Assembly (NCBI GenBank): GCA_002049455.2
Contig: KV919041.1
Coordinates: 40,978-104,977, forward strand
DNA from: Porphyra umbilicalis
Lineage: Eukaryota; Rhodophyta; Bangiophyceae; Bangiales; Bangiaceae
DNA length: 64,000 nucleotides
Direction of reading: 5' to 3'
Shown here: positions 42,890 to 54,527 of the stretch, piece by piece
How the letters are laid out: each line of letters starts with the position of its first letter
Numbering within the stretch: the first letter of the stretch is position 1
The notes under the pieces: model-generated
Told to the model about the DNA's origin: nothing
The model's input: the letters and a program-made list of their open reading frames with translations, nothing else
The model's database searches: none
Translations under genes and position numbers: made by a program

Positions 42890-45766
42890 AGACTGTAGGC
42901 GGCGTCTGTAGGCAACGGCGGCCGCGTCGAGGCGAGGGAAACGAGGCGGGCGTCGACGTTGCGGGTCGAGGGCGACGCGGCGGGGGGGGTGGCGGGCAAA
43001 CAAGAAGCGGCGACGGCCGGCGATCCAAATGGGCGGGTCGGGGGTGTGCCAGTCGTGCAAACAACGGGGCTGATGACATCGATCGAGGTTGTGATGGTCC
43101 GTGGCGCGGCAGCGGCTGATCCAAGCGCCAGATGCGGTCGCCTGATGGCCCAACGAGCGACGCGCAGACAGCACCGCGCCGCCAGTCGCTTGACCGACTT
43201 GCTGTCCCCCCGGCCGTGCCAATTGCACGGCGCCGCGCGCGCCGACGCGCCGCTGACGCGCCAACCAAAAGGGCGGGAGGACAGGCCCAGCCGTCGCGCG
43301 GCCGCGCGGCGCTTCCGCCACGCCGGCGGATCGCCGACGACGACTTTCGAGCGCCGGTCCACCCCACCGCGGCAGACGAGCTGCTGCCCGGTGGCCCGTC
43401 CCGTGTCCCCCGCACCGTCACACTGGCGCGCGGCCGTCCGCTCCCCCGCGGGTCGGCGACGCGCTCGCCGCAGCTCGCCCCGCGTTGCACACGGCTGGCG
43501 CCCTAGAGCGTCCAATGGGAGCAGTGCGGCACCCCGCGGGCGGCGCTCGGAGCCGCCGCCGACGTGCCGGCGGTGGCTGGTGGGGGTGGGGCAGACCCCG
43601 CCCGTGTGCGGGAGACGGCGCCGCCGGGCGCTGCCGACGGTCGATGGGGGGAGCGGGGCCCGACCGTCGGCGCGCGTCCACCTCCGCATGGGGCGACGGG
43701 GTGTTGGGGAGGCAACGCTGCCCGACGGGGCCGAGGGGGCGACGGGTGTCCACCCGGCGGTGTCGACGGCGACACGGGCCGCGGCTGCCGTGTCTGGGGC
43801 CGGCGCAGGCCGGTCTCGCTGCCTTGTATGCGTGCCCCTTGAGGAGGGGTGCTGCGCAGGACGATCATGCCCAGGCGGGGGTGGTGGATGGGGGCGGGGG
43901 GGCCCCCCGCACGTCCCGCCAAAGGCGGTCGGCACGCGGGCGGTGGTCACCGCCGCGAGGCGGTGAGCCGCACCGCCCGCGGCGGCGCGGCGGTGACGCT
44001 GCCGCCGCTTTGACAATGTCGCCGCTGCTGTTGCACAGGGGCTCGTCTGAACGAGCAGCGGTCGTACGCGTTTCAGACCGCCAGTGACAGTGTCGACCCC
44101 ACCGCGACGCACGGGGCAACTAAAGCACGGCAGATCTCGGCAGTGAAGTCAGTAGGATTATTGACAGATACAGTCTGCTCAAATTTGCCTGTCGCAGCCT
44201 GAGAGATGTCCTCGTTTCAAAGGAAAGATTGCCATTCACTATCCACCGCGCACGCCTAAAGGTGTATCTCACGATTTAAGACGGTTAGAATAATCGTTTC
44301 TGAGGACTGAGTGTTGCACCAACGGCCACGAAACTTTCGCATGTATAGGATGGTGGGTGGACAGTGCCAAATGGCGCTATGAATTTCGAGTACCTGGGAG
44401 TTGACTGTCGTTGAGTGTCATTCGTGAAGCGCTTGACCCGATCGCGGCGCTCTTATCTCGTGGCGCAACACAGAATTGACAGGTATCGGCTTCCATATCG
44501 AGTGTGCAGGGGACACACTTGCAAGATTCCAGGCACGTACGTGCAATACCCTGGCCTTCAGGGCGGTGGCGCGCTCGGCGACGCATGGACACCGGGTACG
44601 CCGGCCGGCTCCATGGCCGCGAGCACGCACGGGGGCACGTACAGCCACGTTGCCGTGGTGGGGGAGGCGTGGGGCTAGGAAAGGGGTGCCGCCGCCGCCG
44701 CCGCAGTTGCGGCGGCCCGCCGGCGTGGTGCAACGCCTACAGGCGGGGCCGTCACCCCGCCGCGCAGCGCACCCGCGCGCGGCCGACACGGCGCACGGGC
44801 GGGCGGATGGGACCGACCACAGCGCGACCGGGCGCTTCTAACCGCACCGGTAGATGGCGTCAGCAACCGCCGACGCGCTGCCGCCAATGAAGCCGGCGCG
44901 CAGGCACGATCATCCGCGGGTCATCGTGGGCGCTTCGAACACCGGAAGTCGGTTGCCCCGCGCAACTCGAGGCGGTGGGGGGGGGCAGAGGGGCAGGCGC
45001 CGTCCGGGCCCTGTGACCCCTGTGGCAGGACAGCCCTTCTGAGCCACGTAACTATACTTGCTTTTAGCGTCATCGCGACCCTTCCAACGCTGACACGCCC
45101 TCAGATCCGTGAGGACACGAATGCAGACTGCCACCTCTGAGACGGAGAGCAAGTCTCATGATCTAAGTATAAGTGAGCATCACTACACTTTGAGAGCACC
45201 CTGTCGTAAAGGCCAGGGAAATCGGACCCCTGCTGGAGAGCAGCGCTTCACTTTTTGGGTGACTCCTCGGCGCTTCAGACGTGCTTGTTTTTGACAACCA
45301 ACTGGATGGAAGGCGTTCTATGATCAATTGCGACTCCTGTGACCGTCACGTGCAAGCTTTATCGCTGAAGCGCATACGGTACAGGATCAAGCGTTCTGGA
45401 AGTTCCCCTTTATTTCATGCCTATGTTTTTTGCATGAGCTACAAGTCGTCCAGAGATACTTGGAATATAGCATCTAACAATTCACTCTTGGAGCTCTTGA
45501 GTCACTCTTCCTGTCTTTGTGCTTTTTCTCGAACACAGTGCGCCCTTGGCAGCTTGGTGACAGCCTGAAGTCGCGTCGCCGCCATTCGTCTTATTGCGTG
45601 AGATGCACCTTTAGTCAAGACCGCCTCGAGCAGCTCTTTTGGATCTCAGGCCCCAGGCTGTCACCTCATTGGCTCGGTTCAACATTATGGCTTTCTATTG
45701 GCCATCGCAAAAGCTGTCGGCAGAGCTCGAGCTTCATGCACTTACGGCTTCCACGTTGACCACTTT
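42890..45766. other. No recognised gene
   Basis: 43.0-44.1 kb is extremely GC-rich, with long frames on both strands of Arg/Pro/Ala composition and no motif. 44.1-45.8 kb is of ordinary composition and also lacks a supported gene, apart from the transposase relic that starts at 45767 on the minus strand. Confidence 0.4.
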
Positions 45767-48700
45767 TCAGAGTGAAGAGCCCGTGGACCAATCAGCATGT
45801 GACACCAGCTTCATTCTATTCACAGTCGGGAACCGGGCTGTTGATCCGCCTTGGGCTCGCAGGACATGGGACATCCAACAAGCCCACCTGGTGGAAGCCC
45901 CGGCTCCAAGATCACACCCAGAGGTCCACCTGTGAGAAAGGCCACCCGTAGCAAACTTTTTCTTAGCGTACGCTTCTATCAAGCCATTGCCCTCATCAAA
46001 CTGGTCTTTGGCCCACTTGGCCCTGTCATCTATCCTCTTTTTCAGCGTCGCAAGGCACTCGCGCCGCCATGTCTTGTTCTGCCGCAATCGTCGGTCCCCA
46101 GGCCGCAGCGCGCCGCGGGGCGCCGCCTTGCGCTTGCGAATTGGGGCCTTCGCCCGCCGCAGGGCCTCGGACGCCACGCCGCTCAGCGCCATCGTCTGCA
46201 CCAGCTTTTGGCAGGACAGCAGCGCCGTCTCAGCGGTAAACCGGGGAGCGTGTTGGTTAAAGAAACCATGCGATTATTCGATGGCTTGCTCCCCGTACAG
46301 CCCCGTGCTGCCCCACAGCCCCATGAATTCCCAAGAGTGGGCGAACAGCATATGGAGGTTGGGCGAAATGCTCAGCCAAGGAAATGATCCCTGAAGGAGT
46401 CTGAAAAACGCCCGTGCATCAGCCTTAAACCGCGCCTGCTCGGCGCGGGGAATAAGCGCCGCTCGGTTCAGGGATGACAGTACCCTGCGCCAGAGCTCCC
46501 ACGCGCGCTCATAGGAAGTTAGCCTGGGAGCAGACACGAGAGGACGCAGCACGTCCACAATCTCACCGCACCGCAAAGCGATTGTGTGGCAGTGCCGACC
46601 GATGAAGTTGCCCCCGTGGTAGGGCACGGGCTCGACGCCAATGTTGACGCTTAATGCAGCCGCCAGGCGATGCGCAAACTGCCGACCATCCACGGACCCG
46701 CGCTCTTGGGTTACAGATTCAATTGCCAACCGCAGGAGCCGCGCTGTGATGCCAATTGTGAGATGAAGTGGGAGGGGCACGGTTTGGGAAGGTGGCACAA
46801 CAATGACCGGTGACCGCTCCACCGACTTGTGTGTAGCCAACCCAAGTTCGGCCGGGGTCTGTCCCAAGCCCCCATACGCCTCTTGCATTCCCGCAAGTGC
46901 GCCGCCGTCCGGGGGGGATGAGTGTAGTCCAAGTCCTGCAGGGTCCCAAATGCCCAATCCAGCAGAGCGTGGGCCTCTGCGGGGCATTTCATGCGAAGGC
47001 AGCAGGGACAGGGCATGGACGCGCTGTTCCCCTTATGGCCAACCGTGTTGGTTATAGCCGGGAAGTCGCTGTTGAAAAACACGCGCACCGCCCGTCGATG
47101 GCCACCCACCACCACACCAGTGTAGCTCAGTCGTAGTATCTATGCCACATGTGGAGCCAGTATGGCAGCCACCTCAGGGTACCTGTCCTTGGACTCAGGG
47201 CATACTGCCACGAGGAGGGTATTTACCAGTCCGTTTAGGTGTTCTTGGTTTATAAAACTCATCACAACCTTCACAGAAGATGGGTCACCTCCCCTGTCCA
47301 AGCCAATGAAGACATGAATATCTCGCATGTCGGCTGGAGGGTAGAAATCGCGATAAGAGGGTCTCCCATCGCCGGGAATCTCATAATCACGAGTCCGCGG
47401 GATGGCCACGCCCTGCGGATCATATGCAGGGCGCTCAATGAGCAGCCCCGCAGACCACAGGTCGGCGAGCCGCCCTTACACTACCCGCGAGAGGTGGGCC
47501 AGATGAGCGCCAGTGTCCAATAAGGAGACTTCCATCGCGGGAAGTGTCATTAGGGATGGTCGAGCCTCCCGCAGAGCGTGTAGACTAGCCATCGGGCTCA
47601 GCACCCCGCCGAAAAACATCCGTATCCGATTGAACTTGGCATCGCTCAGTCCAATGGATGCCAGCAGCCCAACCTGCTCCGCGGCAGTCGGGCGCGGCGG
47701 GAGTCTTCGACCGCTCCGTGGGCGTGCCGCGTCCGAATTGGAGCGTACAACCACAGCCAAGCGTTTGCTTCTCCGGCTCCTCCGCACTTGCGTTTTCAGC
47801 AAAGTCGTGGGCTGCCGAGTATATACGCTGAAACGCCCGTTGGCGTGTCGCATGGACACCGCAGATGGACAGGTTCGTGACAAGATGGCAGATGAAACCC
47901 GGTTTAATTCCAAAGCTGCGATATCTGTGGGCGTCCGCGCCGCACCCAGGCACTCAATGACCTGACTGAAAAGGTCAGGTACACTGAGGCGTGGCATGAC
48001 GGGAGGGGGGCCCGGCCCTTCAACCGGCGCCACACCCTCCAGAGTTAGAGCCTCTGAGGGCCCCGCCCGCCCGGCGCCATCCACTGTAGTGGGCATCCAA
48101 GGCGCCGTCGGCGCCCCTCTGAGCAGGGGGGGGGGCGCGGTGCCCAGAGCCAGCCCGACAGTAGCCGTGGCAAGGCTCGATCTGAGCGCAGGTAGTGGCA
48201 CAGAGGAGGTGGGGAGAATTGCGGGCGCCGGTGCTTGCACGACCCAGCTGCCCAACTTCGCTTCGTCGCCTGACTGGGAGGCTGGGTCTGCGTCACTGGG
48301 CGCACCGCTGCGCGGCGCCGAGCCCAATTTGAGCTGCGGCGCCGCACGCGTGCTGTCCTACAGATAGCGGTCACCTGTCGGCATCGCCTGCCCTGGGTGG
48401 CTGCACGACGGGGGGCCGACGGAGGTGGCACGCGGCACCTCTGCCGGCCACGGCCGCGGTTCGCGGCCTCCCCAAAGCAGGCATCCGCCCAGTGTCTGGC
48501 CGTCCGGCCCTGTCGGAGGACGGGGGAGGGGGAGGAGCAGCCGCACGGGCTCTTGACACGTCCGTCGGCGAGCCGAGGCTCAATACAAGGCCTGGCGGTG
48601 TCAGCTCTGTGACGGACGACATGTCCGGGTCACATGTCGGGCCGCGCACAGTCAAGAGAGGCCGGCTGGCACGGGTGGTGGCGTGCCAGCACCGAAAAAC

Positions 48701-49068
48701 CCACAGGCTGGCGTGGCAGGCCCCGCCGCGCCAGCAGCCGGCGCCGCCGCCGCACCGCTGAAATGCCCTGACTTCCGGCGCCGGCGGTACTCCGTGCAGG
48801 CACAGCGGCCACAGACCCGGTGAGCAACGCCGAAATCGTCCGTGAAGCTGCCGCTCTTGGTCCATCGAAATGGCAAAGCGGCCGCCGCCTTGACTGCCGT
48901 CGCCTGGTTCTTGCCATCATCTGTCGCTTGTGCGGCAGCACGCCACGCTGCCGCCTCGTCTGCCTGACTGAGATAGGGTCGCTCACACGGGGGGCAAAAA
49001 AAGGCAAGCACTTTTACTGGAAAAGCTTGTCGCAGCTCAGCAGATGATTGCACACTGTAGGATGGCAA
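45767..49068 (-). pseudogene. Large DDE-type transposase relic with three in-frame stops and a frameshift
   Basis: On the minus strand an N-terminal zinc module near 48990-48830 has FFCPPCERPYLSQ and then VAHRVCGRCACTEYRR. After a degenerate linker, the main frame runs from 48327. It is cut by TAA (47476-47478) and TAG (47140-47142), and it includes MRDIHVFIGLDRGGD and VVMSFINQEHLNGLVN, then FNSDFPAITNTVGHKG and MPCPCCLRMK. A G7 run at about 46911-46917 shifts the frame. The C-terminal part then reads LHMLFAHSWEFMGLWG and GLYGEQAIE, TAA (46274-46276), SHGFFNQ, ending in a basic and charged tail. A PCPCC site after a GDFPA-like block, and a late LHMLxxH...GEQxIExxHGxFN block, are typical of large cut-and-paste transposases. 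The gene at 0.8-2.9 kb is similar in layout. Superfamily assignment (Plavaka, KDZ or another) is not possible by eye. Confidence 0.65.
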
Positions 49069-49356
49069 CGGAAATAGAGACGGTTAACTTTGCTGCCGTT
49101 TACAGCACAAAGCAATAGCGGTCGAGTCGGTTCTCTTCTCACCATCCCAATCAACTCGGAGCCGTGATCACGATGGCGTGCCCAGCCGATGAATGACAGA
49201 TGACCGTCAGCAAACGAACCCAGAGTAATTGCGATACGTACCGCAAAGGCCGTCGCTCCACTGTCCGGTATCTTCCATCGCGCAGCATGGCCGTACAGGC
49301 GTGCTCCTCGGTCAGATGATTGGTCAGGCTCCGGCGGACCCGTATTGGGGCTGTTA

Positions 49357-49375
49357 GGGGGGGGGGGGGGGGGGG
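49357..49375. repeat. G19 homopolymer
   Basis: A pure G run between two transposon relics. It has no associated gene start. Confidence 0.9.
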
Positions 49376-49646
49376 CGAGCAAGATGCTCTGCTCAACTGC
49401 CTCTTTCGCGCCAGTGCCTATCGCAGCTTCTGCCGGCCACACCAGAATCGCGACGCTTTCAGGCAACTTCTGTAATGGTGACTTTCTCTTCAAATCCAAA
49501 AGAGCCACCTTGACTAGGCGTGCGCGGTGGCCGTCAAACTGTCAGGCACACAGGGCACTCGTGATCCGATTGCGCCCCGCACCGAGCCGACGCACGGCTC
49601 TCACCTGGACCAAAAAAACAGAACGATGTTGCTGTTGTGTTCATGA

Positions 49647-50310
49647 CTATAGCAACAGCTGAGCCACTATGGTATCTACGTCTGCTGGGTCGATATCAGG
49701 GGGGGCGTCCCTTTCTAGATCCCACCAGTCGAGCCCACTCCCACCGGTGTCATCGGCGGTGTCATCTACGGCTGCGGCAAGGGCGGTGTCCGCATCGACC
49801 ACGCCCGCCACTCCGACACCCCCCTCTCCAGCCCACCTACTCCAACCCCCCCCCATCCACGGCATACTCCTCGGGAACAGAAAAACGACGCAACTTGAGC
49901 TCGGTTGATGACCTTGAAAGAGAAGTAACAGGGTCAGGACGACGCAGCTTCGCATTTTTGAAGGCAATGCGGATCAGCTGGTCAACGAGTTATGGGGAGA
50001 GGCGGCTGCTCCGGGTGGTGTGTACTTGGTGCAGTCGTTTAAATGAGCGCTCGCCGCCCGCGGCTGACGCAGGAAAGGAAAACAGACGCAAGCAAATGGG
50101 ATTCCGGAGCACAAAGCGCTCACCATAGAGCCGCCACCAGCTCCTTGGGTTGAGGCGGCACCAGCTGTCAGCGCGCGCCGGTTGTGCAGCAAATGCCAGA
50201 AACTCGCTCAGCTCCGCCTGTAGCTGTGCGGCCAACGCGGTGTCGCCATCAGCCGGGGACGCAATTGCCACGTCACGCAGCTGAGACAGCGTGACGGAGA
50301 GGAACGACAC
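49647..50310 (-). pseudogene. hAT transposase C-terminal (dimerisation) relic
   Basis: The frame from 50310 contains LNPRSWWRLYGERF, LRLFSFPASAAGGERSF and HQVHTTRSSRLSP. This is the hAT C-terminal signature (W-W, P-x-S-x-x-x-E-R-x-F and R-x-R-L). TAA 49974-49976 follows directly. The same frame continues LVDQLIRIAFKNAKL, as expected after the RxRL motif. At a 9-base C run (plus strand 49846-49854) the coding register changes to a Gly-rich and then acidic tail (SGLDWWDLERDAPPDIDPAD) ending at 49647. The catalytic RNase-H core should lie upstream (50.3-51.1 kb), but there I see only Ala/Pro/Gln-rich low complexity, so the core is lost or unrecognisable. Confidence 0.65.
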
Positions 50311-51321
50311 GCGCTGGCGATGTTGGATTTGGCGGGTGTCAGTTCGCGCGGGCGCTGCAGCCGTTTGAGCGCCGCAGCGTCGGTGAAGGTTGAGGGCCGC
50401 CGCGGCCGGCGGCTCGCCAACGCTGCCGGCGGCGGCAGATGGGGCAGGCGGTGAGGCCGACCTGGCGGGGCCGCGTCATTGGTGGCGCCGAGCTGCCGCG
50501 GCCGGCGGCGCTGGCGTTTCGGCTACGACGGCTGGTGGCCGCGGCCGCGACAGCTGCTGGCGGCGAAGGGCGGTCAGCGGCCAGTTAATTCGGGAGGTGG
50601 GGTGCACGTGCTTGTGTCTGACGGAAACCGCTGATGTTTTTGGCGGCGCGAGCGGGAGGAGGCAGCACGTTGGCCTGGGGGGGGCGGCATTCTCTGCAGG
50701 ACAGCGGAAGCCACGTCTGCTGGTTGCGATGAGGGGCCGGCGCCGGCAAGCTGGTGTCTGGCGGGGGCGGCGTCCGCGGCAGTCGCCGTCGCCGCCGCGG
50801 CAGAGGAGGCAATTTGGTGGCTGAATTGCCCGCTGGTGGCAGCTCTTGCTGCAGTCTCGGGGAAGGCGGCGGCCAATCGGCGTTGCGTGGAGGCGCGGGC
50901 GGCGGCTGTTGCGGACGCCGCGGGGAGGGGTGGTAGTTCGTGCGGCGGCGGAACGTCGGTTTTTCGGGGCGCCGTCAGCAGCGGCTGCTGCTTCTGGGCG
51001 CTCTTTTTCTCCAATGTGACTCCGTCCTGATCCCTGTGGATACGTTCGGCGCATGAGCTCCCTTCTCATTCGATCCGGACCCGCTCTACACAAGCACGTT
51101 TACGGCCAAGCACCGCGAAGCCTTTCGTGTCGGGGCGGGAAGGGGAAGTGGTTGTCCGTGCCTCTCCTCGTTGGCCCGTTGATTCCCAGCGCACCTCTGA
51201 GCCGACGAGTTAGGCCTTGGGCTTTGGGTTATGATTGCTGCCCGAAATCCAGATCTGCTCCCTTGTGACCATCTCCCATGTTTTTTTTTGTCGCCTGTGC
51301 AGCGACAAACATGCACCGTCC

Positions 51322-52260
51322 TCACGGCCGCCATGTTTTCAGTCTCGTAGTCATCAGGACAGCGTGGAAGACATCATTTCTGCGTGCAGCTGTCGCCCAG
51401 TAGACATTGACCAGCCACACGGCTCCATTTGAGCACACAAGCGGCATAGAAGTAGCGCCTGTATTGCTGTGACAAGTAGCACAGGTGTGACAAGCACCAA
51501 ACGTGCTTATTGGAGTTACCTTTGCGGCAAAGCACCGGGAGCATTCCCAACCTTCTTGCGGTCGCGATGCCGGCACAGCGACACTCGATGCGCGATGTAT
51601 TTTCCGCACTATGGTCTCCTTCATTGCCGCAGGCTGCTTTCCCAGTGTACACGAAGTACTAAATGAGCAAGGAATCATTATAAAGGTGGATCGACGGCAG
51701 TGCAGAAGAAGCAGTGGCACTGCCGGCGGATGGCATCCTGCTTCCCTTTGACACCAAAAAAAAAAACAGTCGCAAGTACAAACAAGCAGGCTCAGTGAAA
51801 CAGCGAGCTACCTCGTCGGAAGTGGCGATGGTCCGTTGCTGCCGGATTGATGACGGCGCCCAAGCCACAGCATGTTCCTCATCAGTCGTTTTGGCCCCTC
51901 GCACATTGGCAACCGGGTGCAGCACGTCAAGCAACTCGACGGATTCCTTGTGGACGCCACTAGCTTCCAGATCCTCCACGGTCCCGCCACACGCGGCCGC
52001 GGCTCTCAAGCCGAACTGGTCAAAAGGCTCTGAGTCCGTCAGGTCGTCCACACGAATGCGAACAAAAAGGGTAAATGCCAAGCAGGTCCTCGGCAGAGAT
52101 TACCTCGTCCGTGCTCCGCTGGACTGACCCTAGCAAGCGAGGCCTCCGCTAGCAGCCGTATCACGGCCTGCACTCTAGGGGAAGATACGCTACGGCGAAA
52201 GAGTTCCACTGCTTTGACAAACATGTACCTGTTGATCGGGTCTTCTGCGGTCCACACCAC
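51322..52260 (-). pseudogene. Degenerate coding-like region downstream of the RecQ relic
   Basis: Three minus-strand pieces look coding but are in different frames: DPINRYMFVKAVELFRRSV (about 52230), DLTDSEPFDQFGLRAAAACG (about 52030) and a Cys-rich WECSRCFAAK...CHTCATCHS (about 51560-51480). They may be 3' exons of the helicase gene, but frame changes and possible introns prevent a model. Low confidence. Confidence 0.25.
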
Positions 52261-52293
52261 GTTTCACGCGACCTGCGGGTCACGGATTGAGAC

Positions 52294-53482
52294 CTACTCA
52301 CGCTCGACTGCCCTGCGCAGCGTAGAGAGATAGTGAGGATGATAAAATATCAAGCATATTGCTGCTCGGCCATCTCTACCAGAGCGGCAGACCTGTTGGG
52401 CGTAGATAGTGATAGAGTCAGGTAGTGTCTGTGTGGGTGTCAGAGAGTCGATCTGCAGAAAGGTACTGCATTGTGCTAAGAAAAGCGAACAAAGAATACA
52501 GAGGAGGCAGCACAAAAGCGTACCTGATGAATGACAACCAGCACGGCGGCCGAGTTGGTGCCAAGACCAAATGCCACCGGGGCGACAACGACAACTTTTC
52601 GCCTTGATGAAAAGGCAAGCTCGATTACACGGCGGTCATCAACGCCAGCATCGTAGGCACAAATCAAGACACCTGCAGCGTGGTCGCTTGACTTGTTGTC
52701 GTACAGCGTGTTGTCCTCGCGGAGCAAGTTACGGGCCAGAGCATCGGCTTTGCGTCTTGTGTGCACGTATACAATGGTGTGGGCATCCCTTCACGCCGCC
52801 TCCAATGCAAGTAACAAGGATCTTCGCTGCCGATAGGCCATTTCAAAAGCAGAATTTGACCGCTTTATACCAGCGCTGGAGCTTGCAAAACTCGGCCTGC
52901 GATGCTCCACACGTAGCATCAAGTTGCCTCGAAAAAACGCTTGCCGGATCCCAGTGGCGCCATCCATGCTGAGAGCCCGCAGTATGCACCTCTCTGATGC
53001 GCGCCTGAGCGTTGCTGTCAGTGCCATGCACGGTGTTGTCGTCAGGTGTTCCACGCAACGCGCCATTGCTGATATCCACGCCGGCCAGCTCAGCCACGTG
53101 TGAGCTTCGTCAAACACAATCAACGCCACACCGGCCGGACAAGCACCAAAGCAGAATAGCGCAAGCTCCGAACACAAGCGTCTACGAGAGAGAAAACCAG
53201 AACCAAACAGAGGCGCCGATAAGTGCCAGAATGCGCAACAGGCAGAGAGAGCTAAGCCAGTAACGACAGGAGCACGGCAAGTCATATCTGGACATCCTCG
53301 GCCGCCGGCTTACCTTTTTCCATGGTACACAGTAGGCTCAAGGCGCCCCCAGACGCGGCAACGACGTTCGTGATGGCCTCCAATTGGCCTGGGCGCAAAG
53401 GTACCAGCCCGAAGTTTGAATGCAGGACGTGTAGAGCACGGTGCTCCGTAGGGATGGCCATGGTGGTGACGGGTTCGCGCAC
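52294..53482 (-). pseudogene. RecQ-like helicase relic with an intron and an in-frame stop
   Basis: In order: FGLVPLRPGQLEAITNVV (motif 0 of RecQ-type DNA helicases), a decayed Walker A (LLCTMEKGK), VALIVFDEAHTWLSW (motif II DEAH), CMALTATLRRA (motif III), FFRGNLMLRVEHR, TGA 52791-52793 in frame, HTIVYVHTRRKADALARNLL (start of domain 2), VVVVAPVAFGLGTNSAAV (motif V) and VIHQ. An intron at 52523-52429 (GTACGC to CACAG, 95 nt) joins exactly to TLPDSITIYAQQ and then QVCRSGRDGRAA, the motif VI region. A second intron is likely between GTAAGC near 53318 and TTCTCTCTCGTAG near 53190. The distance from Walker A to DEAH is shorter than in RecQ, so part is missing. Walker A lacks the usual GxGKS. It sits among transposon relics, so it may have been carried by an element. 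Confidence 0.65.
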
Positions 53483-54527
53483 GCGTCTCTAGCCGGCCCG
53501 GCCAAGCACTGCTGTCAAGACTGTGGACGTCGTTCGCCCGCTCGTGTCGTGGCAACCCGTCAAGCGAAGACTGAGTTACCCATTCATTCACCATTGAAGT
53601 GCAATTTTGCAGGTTCTAGATATATTGCGAGACATCACAGGCGGACTACATGGTTATGTAAGGGGGTCTACTGCGTTTCATGCTGTTTTCATGAGAGGCG
53701 CCAGACATCCATTTTCTCTAGCTCTGATGCGTGGCCAGTGCTCAGAGGTCCGTGTGGAGGATCTTCAGGCATCCAAGTGGTGCGCGAGAGACCCCGAGTC
53801 GCAGCTGGCCTCCAGCCGTGGGACTGAACTCTCACACTCGATGGTGTCTCGTGATAACTACCGAGGAATACCTCCAGCTCGCGGTCGAGGGGCCGGAAAT
53901 GAAGCCACCGAGTAGCTGTCCTCTGATACCCGGGTGCACAACCCTTGCATAAGAGTCCGCTGCTGGAGGCGGCCGGCCGCTGCTGGCCTACGCTGACAGA
54001 GAATCAGGCTCATAGTGCCACATCACAGCTGGGGACGGGTCGCGCGCCTGTCACGATAGAGCGTGTGCTGCACTGCCGTGCGACAAGGAGGGTCCTTCCC
54101 AGGTGCACAGGTGACAGATATGCCCGTTTTAGTATCCGATGTAAGCCCCCTTCATCTGCCTCTGATAGGCCTGGCTGCTGCTTTGTTGGCGTCCGTCTGC
54201 CAGGCGATGATGGTACACGTCCTCACACGCTCCACCTTACCTTACCGTCATCCTCAACCCTCCATTGCGGCGCATGATTTCCCTCTCCAGAAACATCTGC
54301 CCTTTTTCCCACACGGTCCACCATCCTACATCAAGAGCACCTCGTGCTGACCTGTATTCCAGGTAAAATACTGTCTAACGCACTCATTCTCCGAAGCTAC
54401 GTGGTGATTTCTCCCCGCGCCATCGCAAGCCCGGCCGAGAACCCCACTGGGCCCCTGTTGTCTCGAAGTGGTGGTCCCCATCAGCCTTTCCTGGAGCCGA
54501 TTCCAGGCCTCCCTGCTGTGGTGGACA
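53483..54527. other. Intergenic, nothing recognised
   Basis: No supported gene or repeat. Confidence 0.35.

Noticed and set aside
42622-44112. A 496-codon minus-strand ORF upstream of sppA
   Set aside because: It shows no motif, Arg/Pro/Ala-rich composition and similar-length frames on the other strand, so it is probably GC-driven.
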